Assembly (NCBI GenBank): GCA_016875195.1
Contig: VGRY01000040.1
Coordinates: 1 to 37,914 of the forward strand
Reading direction: 5' to 3'
DNA: 37,914 nucleotides
Origin: Deltaproteobacteria bacterium
GTDB taxonomy: Bacteria; Desulfobacterota; BSN033; UBA1163
Of the stretch, positions 8,276 through 17,281 are shown piece by piece. A program made the translations under genes and the position numbers. Each line of letters starts with the position of its first letter. Position 1 is the first letter of the stretch. The notes under the pieces were generated by a model, which was not told the origin of the DNA, ran no database searches, and saw only the letters and a program-made list of their open reading frames with translations.

Positions 8276-9631
8276 ATGATCGAAAGATATAGTATTTTAA
8301 TTCGGGGTGGTTTGGTCGTTTCAGGTTCTGGATTCCGCAAGGCTGATGTTGCAATCAAAGGAGAAAAGATTGTCAGAGTCGAGCCCAAGTTGAAAATGGA
8401 GGAGGCAGGCAGGGTCATTGATGCTTCCGGAAAGTATGTGATGCCGGGTGTGATCGATGGACATGTCCATCCTGTCTATGAGGATGACCTGGGAGGGGCC
8501 TCTTTGACAGCAGCACATGGAGGGGTGACCACCCTCATTCATTTTGCTTATGCCAAACCCGGCATGAAACTGATCGATACCATCAAACAGTATCAGGAAG
8601 AGGGCTTTAAAAAATCATATCTGGATTTTGGGATTCACGGAACCCTGTTCGATCCAGCCAACCAGATTGAAGAGATTCCAAGCGCCTTCGAACTTGGCAT
8701 CACTTCATTCAAGATGTTCATGGCCTACGCCAAATTGAAATGGATGACGGATGATTACCATCTCGCAAAAGCCATGGACCTGATTGCAGAATGCGGCGGC
8801 ATGGCGATGGTTCATGCAGAGAATGGTCTGGTGACAGATTATTTCGAAGATCGTTCTTTGAAAAAAGGGGAGGATCAAAAGGCCGTATTTCTAAAAACGA
8901 GGCCGGATTATCTGGAGGCAGAGGCGATCTTCAGGGCTATATCCATAGCGGCAGTCACTCACTGTCCTCTTTACATTGTGCATCTGAGTACGGCCAGAGG
9001 CGTGCTTCCTCTTCAACAGGCAAAGGCAGAGGGCCAGACGGTCTATGCGGAAACCTGTCCTCAATACCTTACCATGACCGATGCCAAGCTTCAGAAGTTA
9101 GGTCCCCTGGCCAAGATAGGCCCTCCTCTTCGGATGGAGAAAGATCGGCTTGCCCTTTGGGAAGCAATAAAGAAAGGAATTATAGATACTGTCGCCAGCG
9201 ACCATGCACCCAAAGCGAAGAAGATTGATGATTCCTTTTTTGAAGCTCCCTATGGCTCTCCTCAATCAGAGACGATGCTGACCGTGACTTATGATGAAGG
9301 AGTCAGTAAAAGGGGGATTAAGCCGAGCAGATTGGTTCAACTTTTTTCAGAAAACCCTGCCAAGATCTTTGGCCTTTACCCGAAGAAAGGCGTCCTTCAA
9401 AAAGGAGCTGATGCTGATCTTCTTCTGTTTGACCCGAAACAAATTTACACCATCCAACATCAGAATCAGCATTCCGGAGCCCCCTACACGCTGTATGAAG
9501 GGAGAAAGTGTAAAGGGAAACCGGTTCTCGTTATGCAAAGAGGAAAAATATTGGTTGAGGATGGAGAAATAAGAGGGAAACCAGGTGAAGGTAAATTTCT
9601 GGCGACGAAGATAACAAAAGTAAAATTATAA
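8276..9631 (+). CDS. Hydantoinase / dihydropyrimidinase family cyclic amidohydrolase
   Basis: Opens cyclic ureides (hydantoins, dihydropyrimidines, possibly allantoin) to N-carbamoyl compounds using a two-metal centre in the cytoplasm. Metal-site features are present: GHVH with His63 and His65, Lys146 in SFKMFMAY (the lysine carbamylated in this family), His180 in VHAEN, a further His in YIVHLST, and Asp in SDHAP. The start is chosen at ATG 8276 because GGAGA lies six bases upstream. A longer frame from 8219 runs through a mobile palindrome and is unlikely to be native; ATG 8264 is a less likely option. At 451 residues it matches hydantoinases. With carbamoyltransferases and carbamate kinase beside it, its ureido product could feed ATP formation. 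The exact ring substrate cannot be read. Confidence 0.9.
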   Translation: MIERYSILIRGGLVVSGSGFRKADVAIKGEKIVRVEPKLKMEEAGRVIDASGKYVMPGVIDGHVHPVYEDDLGGASLTAAHGGVTTLIHFAYAKPGMKLIDTIKQYQEEGFKKSYLDFGIHGTLFDPANQIEEIPSAFELGITSFKMFMAYAKLKWMTDDYHLAKAMDLIAECGGMAMVHAENGLVTDYFEDRSLKKGEDQKAVFLKTRPDYLEAEAIFRAISIAAVTHCPLYIVHLSTARGVLPLQQAKAEGQTVYAETCPQYLTMTDAKLQKLGPLAKIGPPLRMEKDRLALWEAIKKGIIDTVASDHAPKAKKIDDSFFEAPYGSPQSETMLTVTYDEGVSKRGIKPSRLVQLFSENPAKIFGLYPKKGVLQKGADADLLLFDPKQIYTIQHQNQHSGAPYTLYEGRKCKGKPVLVMQRGKILVEDGEIRGKPGEGKFLATKITKVKL

Positions 9632-9640
9632 ATTCGTAGG

Positions 9641-9790
9641 GGATCAGGTTACCAGGAAATCAGGGCGCAGGAGACCAGGATATCAGGATATCAGGGAAAC
9701 AGAAAAAAAAGAGATTTTATAGCCTGATGCCCGGATATCCTGATATACACTACCTGATTAACTGATAACCTGATCACCATGAAATCAGGA
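9641..9790. repeat. Intergenic word-array inverted repeat D (8-bp word, ATCAGGAT)
   Basis: The left arm reads as octads ATCAGGTT, ACCAGGAA, ATCAGGGC, a 7-bp slip, ACCAGGAT, ATCAGGAT, ATCAGGGA. The centre is A/T-rich. The right arm is built from CCTGAT words. A final ATCAGG followed by AGGTT at the right end forms the Shine-Dalgarno of the next gene. Copies E, F and I use the same word. Confidence 0.88.
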
Positions 9791-9797
9791 GGTTACC

Positions 9798-10727
9798 ATG
9801 CCCATACTTAAAGGAAAAGACATTCTCCACGGAAATCAGTTTACAAAGAAAGATGTTGAAACCATTCTAAAGGTGGCTTCAGAGTTTGAAAAAGAGCTGA
9901 AGAAGAAAGATAGCCTCTCTCTGTTAAAAGGAAAAATCTTAGCTACGCTTTTTTTCGAACCCAGCACACGAACTCGGCTCTCTTTTGAGGCGGCCATGCA
10001 GAGATTGGGAGGTGGAGTCATCAGCATGGGTTCGGTGGAGAGCTCCTCAGTGGCAAAAGGTGAAACGCTCGCTGACACGGCTCGAACCGTTGCCCAGTAT
10101 GCGGATGTTATTGTCCTGCGCCATCCACGTCTTGGCTCGGCGAAAGAAGCTGCAGATGCCGTTCCGATTCCGGTGATCAATGCAGGAGACGGAGCCGGTC
10201 AACATCCTACCCAGGCGCTGCTCGATGTATATACCATCCTTAAAGAAGTAGGTTCCCTTAAGGACTTAACCATTTCTCTCGTTGGGGATTTGAAATATGG
10301 AAGGACCGTACACGCGCTGGTTGAACTGTTATCTCTTTTCAATGCCAGGATTTATTTGGTATCCCCAAATCTCCTGAGGATGCCCGAAGAGATTGTCTCC
10401 GGCTTGAAAGGAAAAGGAATCGAGGTGATCGAAACCGAGGATATGGCCGAAGCAGTCAAGGCAAGCAGTGTCCTTTACATGACGCGAATCCAGAAAGAGA
10501 GATTCACCGACCTTTCCGAATATGAAAGGGTGAAAGGGAGTTTTATCCTTAATGAAGCTTTTCTTAACAACCTGAAGAAAAAAATTATCATTCTTCACCC
10601 CCTTCCAAGGGTTGACGAGATTCATACGGATGTCGATGCTTATCCTGGGGCAGCTTACTTCCGGCAGATGAGAAACGGAGTCTTTGTGAGAATGGCATTG
10701 CTAGCCATGGTTTTCGGAAAGAGATGA
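9798..10727 (+). CDS. pyrB: Aspartate carbamoyltransferase-type catalytic chain
   Basis: Carbamoyl transfer between carbamoyl phosphate and aspartate, normally the first committed step of pyrimidine synthesis. It has 309 residues with all the family's key sites: STRTR at 56-60, SVAKGETLADT with Lys87, HPTQ at 136-139, GDLKYGRTVHALV, YMTRIQKERF and HPLPRVDEI from 267. AGGAGGT is seven bases before the ATG and lies within repeat D. No regulatory chain gene (pyrI) or dihydroorotase is adjacent. Instead the neighbours are hydantoinase and carbamate kinase. A biosynthetic role remains the default, but the setting allows the reverse use (N-carbamoylaspartate to carbamoyl phosphate, then ATP). The sequence does not decide between them. 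Confidence 0.88.
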   Translation: MPILKGKDILHGNQFTKKDVETILKVASEFEKELKKKDSLSLLKGKILATLFFEPSTRTRLSFEAAMQRLGGGVISMGSVESSSVAKGETLADTARTVAQYADVIVLRHPRLGSAKEAADAVPIPVINAGDGAGQHPTQALLDVYTILKEVGSLKDLTISLVGDLKYGRTVHALVELLSLFNARIYLVSPNLLRMPEEIVSGLKGKGIEVIETEDMAEAVKASSVLYMTRIQKERFTDLSEYERVKGSFILNEAFLNNLKKKIIILHPLPRVDEIHTDVDAYPGAAYFRQMRNGVFVRMALLAMVFGKR

Positions 10728-10738
10728 AGTGTGAAATA

Positions 10739-10905
10739 ACCAAATTCCAAATACCAATCACCAAATAAACCGGGTATCAGGTGACCAGAATATCAGGGGG
10801 CAGGGTACCAGGAAATCAGGAGACCAGATCAAAACTTCTTTTTTAACCTGATATTCTGGTATCCCGATGTCCACTCCCTGATCACCTGATCCTCTGATAG
10901 CCGTT
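10739..10905. repeat. Intergenic word-array inverted repeat E (8-bp ATCAGG word, flanked by a 7-bp CCAAATA array)
   Basis: The core left arm shows ATCAGGTG, ACCAGAAT, ATCAGGGG, a 7-bp slip, ACCAGGAA, ATCAGGAG: the same slip position as copy D. The right arm has CCTGAT words (10847-10899). Outside the left arm a heptad series CCAAATT, CCAAATA, CCAATCA, CCAAATA (10740-10767) is visible, with only a weak complement near 10925-10940. Confidence 0.82.
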
Positions 10906-10960
10906 TTAAAGAGTTATACTACTACGGTTATTGGAATTTCGAAAGCAATGAGGTTATTCC

Positions 10961-11905
10961 ATGAAATCATCTCTTGCTGTTCTTGCCATTGGTGGAAATT
11001 CACTCATTAAAGATAAGGACCACATCTCCCTGTCCTCTCAGTATGAAGCCATCCAGGAGACCTCAACATACATTGTCGAACTGATTAGAGAAGGATTGAA
11101 TCTGGTCATCACGCACGGGAATGGTCCTCAGGTGGGATTCATCTACAGAAGAGGAGAACTTGCCCTCCATGAACTTCCCCTTATCCCTTTGGATATCTGT
11201 GGAGCGGACACACAAGGGGCAATCGGGTATATGATTCAGATGGCTCTTCTAAATGACCTACGTAAATTAAACATCGAGAAGAAGGTAGCTGCAGTAGTCA
11301 CTAAAACCATTGTTGATAGGGATGATCCTTCCTTTAAAAATCCCTCAAAACCGATCGGCTCTTTTATGTCCGAAGAAGAAGCATTAACGCATAAGAGAGA
11401 AGACGGCTGGCAGGTGGTGGAAGATGCAGGAAGGGGATTCAGGCGAGTTGTGCCTTCACCCTTACCGAGAGAGATCATCGATCTGGATGTGATCAGATTA
11501 TTGATCGAAAACGGTTATACGGTCGTCGCTGCTGGGGGAGGCGGGATCCCTGTCATCAAGAATGAGAGAGGGGACCTGGAAGGCGTTGAGGCAGTGATTG
11601 ATAAGGATTTGAGTTCATCGCTGTTAGCCAGGAATATCGGAGCAGACACATTAATCATTTCAACTGCAATTGATGCAGTGTATCTCAACTTTGGGAAAAC
11701 GGATCAGCGAGCGATCCGTCATGCTACCCTCCCTGAAATCAAACAGTATCTGAAAGAAGGGCATTTCAAACCCGGTTCAATGAAGCCCAAGATCGAGGCG
11801 ATCATCGCCTTTCTCGAAGGCGGCGGTAAAAAAGCCATCATCACCTCTCCGGAAAATCTTCTAAAAGCCATAAATGGCGAAGCCGGCACCACCATATTAA
11901 GTTAG
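10961..11905 (+). CDS. arcC: Carbamate kinase
   Basis: Converts carbamoyl phosphate plus ADP to ATP, CO2 and ammonia; it is the energy-yielding last step of fermentative ureide or arginine catabolism. It has 314 residues, the family length. Amino-acid-kinase-fold motifs are clear: AIGGNSL at the N-terminus, THGNGPQVG near 48, AGGGGIPV, EAVIDKDLSSSLLA, GSMKPKIEA and GTTI at the end. GAGG lies upstream of the ATG. It ends a run of seven plus-strand genes from the hydroxylase subunits through both carbamoyltransferases, and is convergent with the M20 gene. This is the strongest evidence that at least one carbamoyltransferase here works towards carbamoyl phosphate. Confidence 0.95.
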   Translation: MKSSLAVLAIGGNSLIKDKDHISLSSQYEAIQETSTYIVELIREGLNLVITHGNGPQVGFIYRRGELALHELPLIPLDICGADTQGAIGYMIQMALLNDLRKLNIEKKVAAVVTKTIVDRDDPSFKNPSKPIGSFMSEEEALTHKREDGWQVVEDAGRGFRRVVPSPLPREIIDLDVIRLLIENGYTVVAAGGGGIPVIKNERGDLEGVEAVIDKDLSSSLLARNIGADTLIISTAIDAVYLNFGKTDQRAIRHATLPEIKQYLKEGHFKPGSMKPKIEAIIAFLEGGGKKAIITSPENLLKAINGEAGTTILS

Positions 11906-11995
11906 ATAAAAATTCCCATTCCAAAACTGCTGTTTCCCATCTCCCCCAGCCGTTACTGTTTCCCGCCACTTCGATGAACTGATTCTACAGAGGGA

Positions 11996-13312
11996 TTAGG
12001 TGGCCACCTCTTTAATAATTTCCACCAGCATTTTTGTTCCGAATTTGATGTTCTCCAAATCAATCCGCTCATTATGGGCGTGGACCTTCATCAACTCTTT
12101 CTCAGTCAATCGGAAGGGACAGAAGTCATAGGTGATGATTCCTTTTTCCCTGAGAAAACGGCTGTCCGTGGCTCCCGGAAGGAGGAAAGGCGCAACCGGG
12201 CACTCCGGGTCATTCCCCGCTGCGGATTTTTTAATCGCCTGATAAAGGTCTGTATCGAGAGGGGATGGGGGAAGGGAATCGCTTTCTGCGATGATTTCTA
12301 CCTCAATTTCATCTCCCACTCTTTTCTTAACCTCATTTAGAAATGTTTCTTTGTTCGTTCCGGGGACGAGTCGGCAGTCGATGGAAGCACTCGATTCTGA
12401 AGGAATGACATTGACTTTGGTTCCCCCTTGAAGGATCGTGAGGGATATCGTGCTTCTCAGCATTGAATTATAGATGGGGTTGGAGGTCAACCAGGTGGAA
12501 AAGGTGGAGTCGCTAAGCCCTTTCTCGATATCTTCAAATAAAGGCCTCTCATAAAGAGGCTGCTTTGGAGCCATCTTATTAAAATATTCCTTGACCATGG
12601 GAAGGATATGATATGGAGTCTCCCATCTTGTCAGGGCTTCAAGGCCGCGGATCAGTTTCACATTAGGATTGTCAGGGTGAGGCATGGATCCATGACCCGG
12701 AGTGCCCTTCGTCTTTAATTTAAGCTGGAAGATGACTTTCTGGCCGCTGGAGATGGCATAGCTGTCGGGAGATCCGCTTTCATTGAGGATGATATGACCT
12801 CCTTCATTGAAAGCATACTCGGCTTCCTTCAGAGAAGGGATATTCTCCATGGCCCACCCAACGCCCCATCTCCCGCCGGTCTCCTCATCCGCAGTCGCGA
12901 AAAAAACGATGTCTCTTTTTAAGGAGATGTTTTCTCTCTTGAGGATCAGGAGGGCCATCATCTCGATGATCCCAAGGGATTTACAATCGAGGGTTCCCCG
13001 GCCATACATGTATCCGTCCTTGATCACCCCTTCGAAAGGAGGAACTTCCCATTTTTCCGCCTCCACTGGCACGACATCGATATGGCTGAGGAGGAGAAGA
13101 GGGCGCTTTGATCCATTTCCTTTCAGGGTAGCTAAAATGCTACCCCTGCCAGGAGAGGGCTCAAGGATTTGGCAAGGGATGGCTTCTGCGTCGAAGATTT
13201 TTTTAAAGAACGTTGCTCCCTCTATCTCATTCCCGGGTGGATTGACCGTATTGATGCGGATATATTCCTGAAGATAGTGAGTAGCTTCGTTAAGTAATTT
13301 GTCCCAATCCAT
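11996..13312 (-). CDS. M20 family metallopeptidase / amidohydrolase
   Basis: A zinc-dependent amide hydrolase of 438 residues, closest by eye to the carboxypeptidase-S / N-acyl-amino-acid branch of M20 rather than the hydantoinase-linked carbamoylases. Visible sites: LSHIDVVPV (metal His and the Asp after it), YGRGTLDCKS (bridging Asp), ATADEETGG (catalytic and metal Glu), NEGG, and the dimerisation-domain motif GHGSMPHPDNPN. Start ATG is preceded by GAGGAGGAA on the minus strand. Adenine deaminase lies just upstream on the same strand with repeat F between them. It may release an amino acid from an N-acyl or N-carbamoyl compound made by the neighbouring pathway, which would fit the cluster, but the substrate is unknown. 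Confidence 0.87.
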   Translation of the reverse strand: MDWDKLLNEATHYLQEYIRINTVNPPGNEIEGATFFKKIFDAEAIPCQILEPSPGRGSILATLKGNGSKRPLLLLSHIDVVPVEAEKWEVPPFEGVIKDGYMYGRGTLDCKSLGIIEMMALLILKRENISLKRDIVFFATADEETGGRWGVGWAMENIPSLKEAEYAFNEGGHIILNESGSPDSYAISSGQKVIFQLKLKTKGTPGHGSMPHPDNPNVKLIRGLEALTRWETPYHILPMVKEYFNKMAPKQPLYERPLFEDIEKGLSDSTFSTWLTSNPIYNSMLRSTISLTILQGGTKVNVIPSESSASIDCRLVPGTNKETFLNEVKKRVGDEIEVEIIAESDSLPPSPLDTDLYQAIKKSAAGNDPECPVAPFLLPGATDSRFLREKGIITYDFCPFRLTEKELMKVHAHNERIDLENIKFGTKMLVEIIKEVAT

Positions 13313-13330
13313 AAATTCCTCCTCAGAAAA

Positions 13331-13468
13331 GGTTATCGGGATATCGGGTTATCAGGTGGTGGGCATCAGGGCATCGGTACATCAGGACAATAAAATCTTA
13401 ATTGTTTGACTGATCTCCTGATGTCCTGCTACCCTTCATCCTGATACTCTGATGTCCTGATATTCTTT
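13331..13468. repeat. Intergenic word-array inverted repeat F (8-bp word, ATCAGG/ATCGGG)
   Basis: Left arm octads include ATCGGGAT, ATCGGGTT, ATCAGGTG, ATCAGGGC, ATCGGTAC, ATCAGGAC. The centre is AT-rich. The right arm has CTGATCTC, CTGATGTC and similar words. It lies between two co-oriented minus-strand genes. Confidence 0.85.
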
Positions 13469-13475
13469 TTTATTT

Positions 13476-15200
13476 CTATTCTTCACCAAACACCGGAACG
13501 ATCTTGAATTGATTCACATCGACCAGTCCCTTGTCTGTGATTTTCAATTCGGGAATGACCGGCAAAGAAAGAAAAGAAAGGGTCATCAATGGGTCCGGAA
13601 GTTTAGACCCGATCTTTCTTATTGCTCGTTGCAAACCCTCTAACTTTCGATGGACTTGAGAGACCGATTCCTCGGACATTAAACCGGCGATCGGCAAAGG
13701 AAGGTCTACCATCACTTTCCCTTCAGATACAACAGCCAGTCCTCCGCCCATTTTTTTGATCGTCTCCACGATCTTGAGCATATCTTGGTCATTCGTCCCA
13801 ACGATAACAAGGTTATGTGAATCATGGGCGACTGTTGAGCCGATCGCTCCTTTCTTCAATCCAAATCCCTGGACAAAGCCGATTCCTATATTACCGGTTG
13901 CTTGATGCCTTTCTACGACTGCGATCTTTAAAATATCCTGCCGGAGATCAGGCCCTGCCACTCCATCCTTAAGAATAACGTTCTTCAGAGCCTTTTTTGT
14001 AATGATCTGGTCCGGGATCAACTGGATGACTTTAGCAAGGGGTTGGTCGCTTCTGAGAACGAAAGAGTGCTCCGTGATTTGGTTTATTTGAAGCTCTCGT
14101 TTCTCCTTTAATTTGAGTGATTGAGGTGGTTTGATTGAATGGGTAAGCATTTTCCCATTTTCGGCGACCAGAATCCCGTCTTTAAAAACCTTTTTAATCT
14201 GGAATCGGCCCAGATGATCGAAACTGATAAGGTCAGCCTTAAATCCCGGAGCAATGGCGCCAATGTCATCGAGTCTAAAATATTCAGCGGCATTGAGCGT
14301 TGCCATCTGGATGGCCAGAATGGGATCAAGCCCTATGCGGATGGCCTGCTTGACCATGGAGTTAATGTGACCTTCTTCAAGAAGCTCTTTAGGGTGTCGG
14401 TCGTCAGTGACAAAGAAGAAACGTCTCGAGTTTTTAGAATTAATGAGAGGGATAAGGTCTTTGAGATTTCTTGCAGTGGAACCTTCTCGTACCATGATCC
14501 ACATCCCGTTCTTCAATTTTTCTTTAGCCTCTTTTGCTGTGGTGCATTCGTGGTCAGATCGGATTCCCGCTGTAAGATAGGCATACAAGCCTTTTCCTGA
14601 AAGGGCAGGGGCATGGCCATCGATCCTTTTTCCCTTAGCCATCTCAATTTTTTTAAGAACTTCGAGATTTCTGTAAATGACTCCTGGGAAGTTCATCATT
14701 TCTGCCAGTCCAATCGCCCAGGGTTTTTTGAGAAGAAAGTCTATATCGTTTGCGTTTAGTATTGCTCCGGAGGTTTCCATGTCAGTGGCAGGGACACAGG
14801 AAGGAATCATGATGAAGACATTGAAAGGGATTCCCTTAGCTGATTCAGCCAAAAAATGGACGCCGTCCTGACCGAGAACATTTGCAATTTCATGGGGGTC
14901 GATGACTGCGGATGTTGTGCCATGGGGGAGGACGGCGCGGGCGAACTCTTGAATCGTCACCATGCTCGACTCAATGTGAACATGGCCGTCGATGAATCCC
15001 GGGCAGAGGAAGTCACCTTTTACATCGATGACTCGTTTGGCCGGATAGTCTTCAAATCCAACGATTGTTCCATCAAAGATGGCTACATCCTTCTTTTCGA
15101 TTTCGCCGGAAAAGACATTCACCATTCTTCCATTTTTAATGAGGAGATCAACTTCCCCTTCACCTGATGCGGCCTTTATTCTATCTTTTAAAGATGCCAT
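13476..15200 (-). CDS. ade: Adenine deaminase
   Basis: Deaminates adenine to hypoxanthine in the cytoplasm, a metal-dependent amidohydrolase. At 574-575 residues it matches the bacterial Ade family. The N-terminal amidohydrolase domain has GFIDGHVHIESSM and the TTSAVIDPHEIANVLG segment; the middle carries VTDDRHP; the C-terminal Ade domain has TVAHDSHNLVIVGTNDQDM and GGLAVV. Start: ATG at 15200, with a TTG directly before it that could also serve; GGAGGAA lies 7-10 bases upstream of the two. Product hypoxanthine is the natural input of a xanthine dehydrogenase, so this gene ties the hydroxylases in the window to purine catabolism. A salvage role is the alternative. Confidence 0.94.
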   Translation of the reverse strand: MASLKDRIKAASGEGEVDLLIKNGRMVNVFSGEIEKKDVAIFDGTIVGFEDYPAKRVIDVKGDFLCPGFIDGHVHIESSMVTIQEFARAVLPHGTTSAVIDPHEIANVLGQDGVHFLAESAKGIPFNVFIMIPSCVPATDMETSGAILNANDIDFLLKKPWAIGLAEMMNFPGVIYRNLEVLKKIEMAKGKRIDGHAPALSGKGLYAYLTAGIRSDHECTTAKEAKEKLKNGMWIMVREGSTARNLKDLIPLINSKNSRRFFFVTDDRHPKELLEEGHINSMVKQAIRIGLDPILAIQMATLNAAEYFRLDDIGAIAPGFKADLISFDHLGRFQIKKVFKDGILVAENGKMLTHSIKPPQSLKLKEKRELQINQITEHSFVLRSDQPLAKVIQLIPDQIITKKALKNVILKDGVAGPDLRQDILKIAVVERHQATGNIGIGFVQGFGLKKGAIGSTVAHDSHNLVIVGTNDQDMLKIVETIKKMGGGLAVVSEGKVMVDLPLPIAGLMSEESVSQVHRKLEGLQRAIRKIGSKLPDPLMTLSFLSLPVIPELKITDKGLVDVNQFKIVPVFGEE

Positions 15201-15302
15201 CAATTCCAGTTCCTCCGAAGGTTTTAAATAACAAATCTCTTATTGAGGATCAAGGAGGGATTTAAAAAAAGGGGTTCTTCCGGCTTTCGTATGGGTGTTT
15301 TT

Positions 15303-15328
15303 CCCCCCTCTTAAATATAAGAGGGGGG
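15303..15328. repeat. C-rich/G-rich palindrome (CCCCCCTCTTA family)
   Basis: Inverted repeat CCCCCCTCTTA / TAAGAGGGGGG followed by a GGGGGAGTTATG tail. The same core and tail occur at 35470-35504. It is adjacent to the composite repeat at 15376-15546. Confidence 0.7.
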
Positions 15329-15375
15329 AGGGGGAGTTATGGAAAGCGTCCTATCTGAGCTGGGACGAAAAATAA

Positions 15376-15546
15376 CCCCTCCCCACCTCCCCTTAACTTA
15401 GAGACTGTGTCGCAATCCCCTTTTCGTCATTGCGAGCGACCGGAGGGAGCGTGGCAATCTCAGGATTATCAATACGTTATGAGATTGCTTCGGTCGTTTC
15501 ACTCCCTCGCAATGACATTACGACACAGTCTCTTAAGGGGAGGTTA
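15376..15546. mobile_element. Nested miniature inverted-repeat element (GAGACTGTGTCG termini)
   Basis: Outer inverted termini: GAGACTGTGTCGCAAT at 15401-15416 and ATTACGACACAGTCTC at 15517-15532, framed by C-rich and G-rich flanks. Inside is a second palindrome: GTCATTGCGAGCGACCGG (15426 on) against a complementary CTCGCAATGAC ending near 15515. No coding frame is credible. This and the palindrome above fill the 390-base gap between ade and the diguanylate cyclase gene. The element at 24308-24462 has the same outer termini but different inner sequence. Confidence 0.75.
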
Positions 15547-15590
15547 CACACTCAATTCCCGGATAAAACAAAAAGAGACCTTGTATGATG

Positions 15591-17009
15591 TTATGGCTGA
15601 GGCAATGTCCGTCCGATCAGATCATTCGGATCAGCGACGATCACCATATTGCGTGTCGCATTTTTCCCTTTGTACATGGCATGATCCGCCAGAAAGAACA
15701 ACTCTTCCGCACTCTGGGTATGGACAGGATAGACCGATACCCCAATGCATGCGGTAATCAGGACGCTCAACCCCTCACGACCCAGGAAGGGATGTCCGGC
15801 CAACATAGTGCGAATGCGTTCAGCGATCTGTTCGGCTGTGGGTAGATTAGTTCCCTTCAACAGGACGGTAAATTCATCTCCGCCGTAACGGACAACGATG
15901 TCATCATCCCGAATGCAGCGACGAAGCACGCGCCCAACCTCCTTCAGGAGTTGACTGCCTATCTGGTGGCCATGAACGTCATTGACCCGTTTAAAATAGT
16001 CGAGATCGAGAAATAACACGGCGAACGGAATACCCGACTCTTTGCTATGAGCAATTTCGCGGTCGATCGCAATGGCCAGATATCGGGCATTATATAGACC
16101 AGTCAAAGCATCCTGAAAGGCCATCTCTTTCGCATCGGCGTAAAGGGAGGCATTATGCCAGGCCAAAGCTGCGTTCCGTCCGATAAAATTAACCTCCTGT
16201 ATTACCTTTGCCGACCAAGGGTCATCTTCTTTGCAGCGCAAAAGGATGAAGACACCCAGTAACGATTCGAGAGTGCGCAAGGGAAAGATCAGTGCCTCAT
16301 TGAAACCATGCTCACACAGATTCTTGAATTCCTCGCTTGGATGATCAAAACCGATTGTGTAGGCTTCGTCTTTTTCGGCTCCTTGACGAATCGATGGGAG
16401 CAGTTCGTTTAAAAATATTTTAGATTGATGGTCTTCCAAACCTACAAGCCCTTCAATTCTCGGTGTGGCGGTGAGGGAAAACCAATCGAGATAGAATGCC
16501 GCTTGCGAACCTGTCTCAGCCATGAGGGCGGTTATCGTTGCAGTGCGGACGCCTTCTTCTTCTAACTGGGTCGTAATCCGCTGGCAGGAACTATAGAGTT
16601 TCATGTATTCACGCAGTTCTATGTTTTCCTTGAGCAAGCGGTCTTCCTCGATGACCCGATTTAAGATCATCAGCATCAATTGAGGCTCAACCGGTTTGGG
16701 TAAAACCTCATCTGCCCCAGAGCGGAACGCTTTACCGGCGAAATTGAAATCTTCGAATTCTGCCAGCAGAATGACCGGAGTGGCCGGGCGCAGCCGTAGC
16801 ACCTGAGCGATATATTTTTGAGAATCTTCCTTGCGTGGCAGGTCGATGAGCACAAGGTCGGGGGTGAAGCGGGTGAGGGTGATTTCCAAATCGGTTAGGG
16901 TTGTCCCTCCGGCCAGGTAACCACCTTCGTTAAGGTTTTTCAAATACCAATCTCGCAGAAACTGATCGTCTCCGGCAAATAGAACCGATTTTTTTCCTGG
17001 CACAGGCAA
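15591..17009 (-). CDS. Response-regulator diguanylate cyclase (REC-GAF-GGDEF)
   Basis: Makes cyclic di-GMP from two GTP. It has 472 residues with three parts: an N-terminal receiver-like domain (about 1-125) with LVLIDLP and LPKPVEP; a central GAF-like domain (about 150-290); and a C-terminal GGDEF domain (about 305-460) with LTGLYNARYL, FLDLDYFKRVNDVHGH and RYGGDEF. The product-inhibition site RxxD (RDDD) lies at the usual place before GGDEF, so it is probably active and feedback-controlled. The start is TTG, with AAGGAGG upstream on the minus strand. The receiver lacks an obvious acidic pair at the very N-terminus beyond GDDQ, so phosphorylation is likely but not certain. No histidine kinase is adjacent. 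Confidence 0.93.
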   Translation of the reverse strand: MPVPGKKSVLFAGDDQFLRDWYLKNLNEGGYLAGGTTLTDLEITLTRFTPDLVLIDLPRKEDSQKYIAQVLRLRPATPVILLAEFEDFNFAGKAFRSGADEVLPKPVEPQLMLMILNRVIEEDRLLKENIELREYMKLYSSCQRITTQLEEEGVRTATITALMAETGSQAAFYLDWFSLTATPRIEGLVGLEDHQSKIFLNELLPSIRQGAEKDEAYTIGFDHPSEEFKNLCEHGFNEALIFPLRTLESLLGVFILLRCKEDDPWSAKVIQEVNFIGRNAALAWHNASLYADAKEMAFQDALTGLYNARYLAIAIDREIAHSKESGIPFAVLFLDLDYFKRVNDVHGHQIGSQLLKEVGRVLRRCIRDDDIVVRYGGDEFTVLLKGTNLPTAEQIAERIRTMLAGHPFLGREGLSVLITACIGVSVYPVHTQSAEELFFLADHAMYKGKNATRNMVIVADPNDLIGRTLPQP

Positions 17010-17281
17010 ATGGACCCCTCCTTGATATTAAAATTTTCCCTATCTTACAACAAAAAGGTAAAAAGGTGTATAGGTATTTTATCTGCTTACAAACTATCCT
17101 TGCAACCTCCCCCCTTTTCTTTATGTATATACACTATCCTGGAAAATTTTGGAAGTGGACCGGAAAGAGGTTAAAAGGTTTTGATCTTAAATTATTATGT
17201 GTTAAAAAAGAATCATCAAGCGCATTTTGCAACCCAATAGGGAAGTAGGGTCCTAATATTCCAAGGCCGGAGTGTTAGCAA

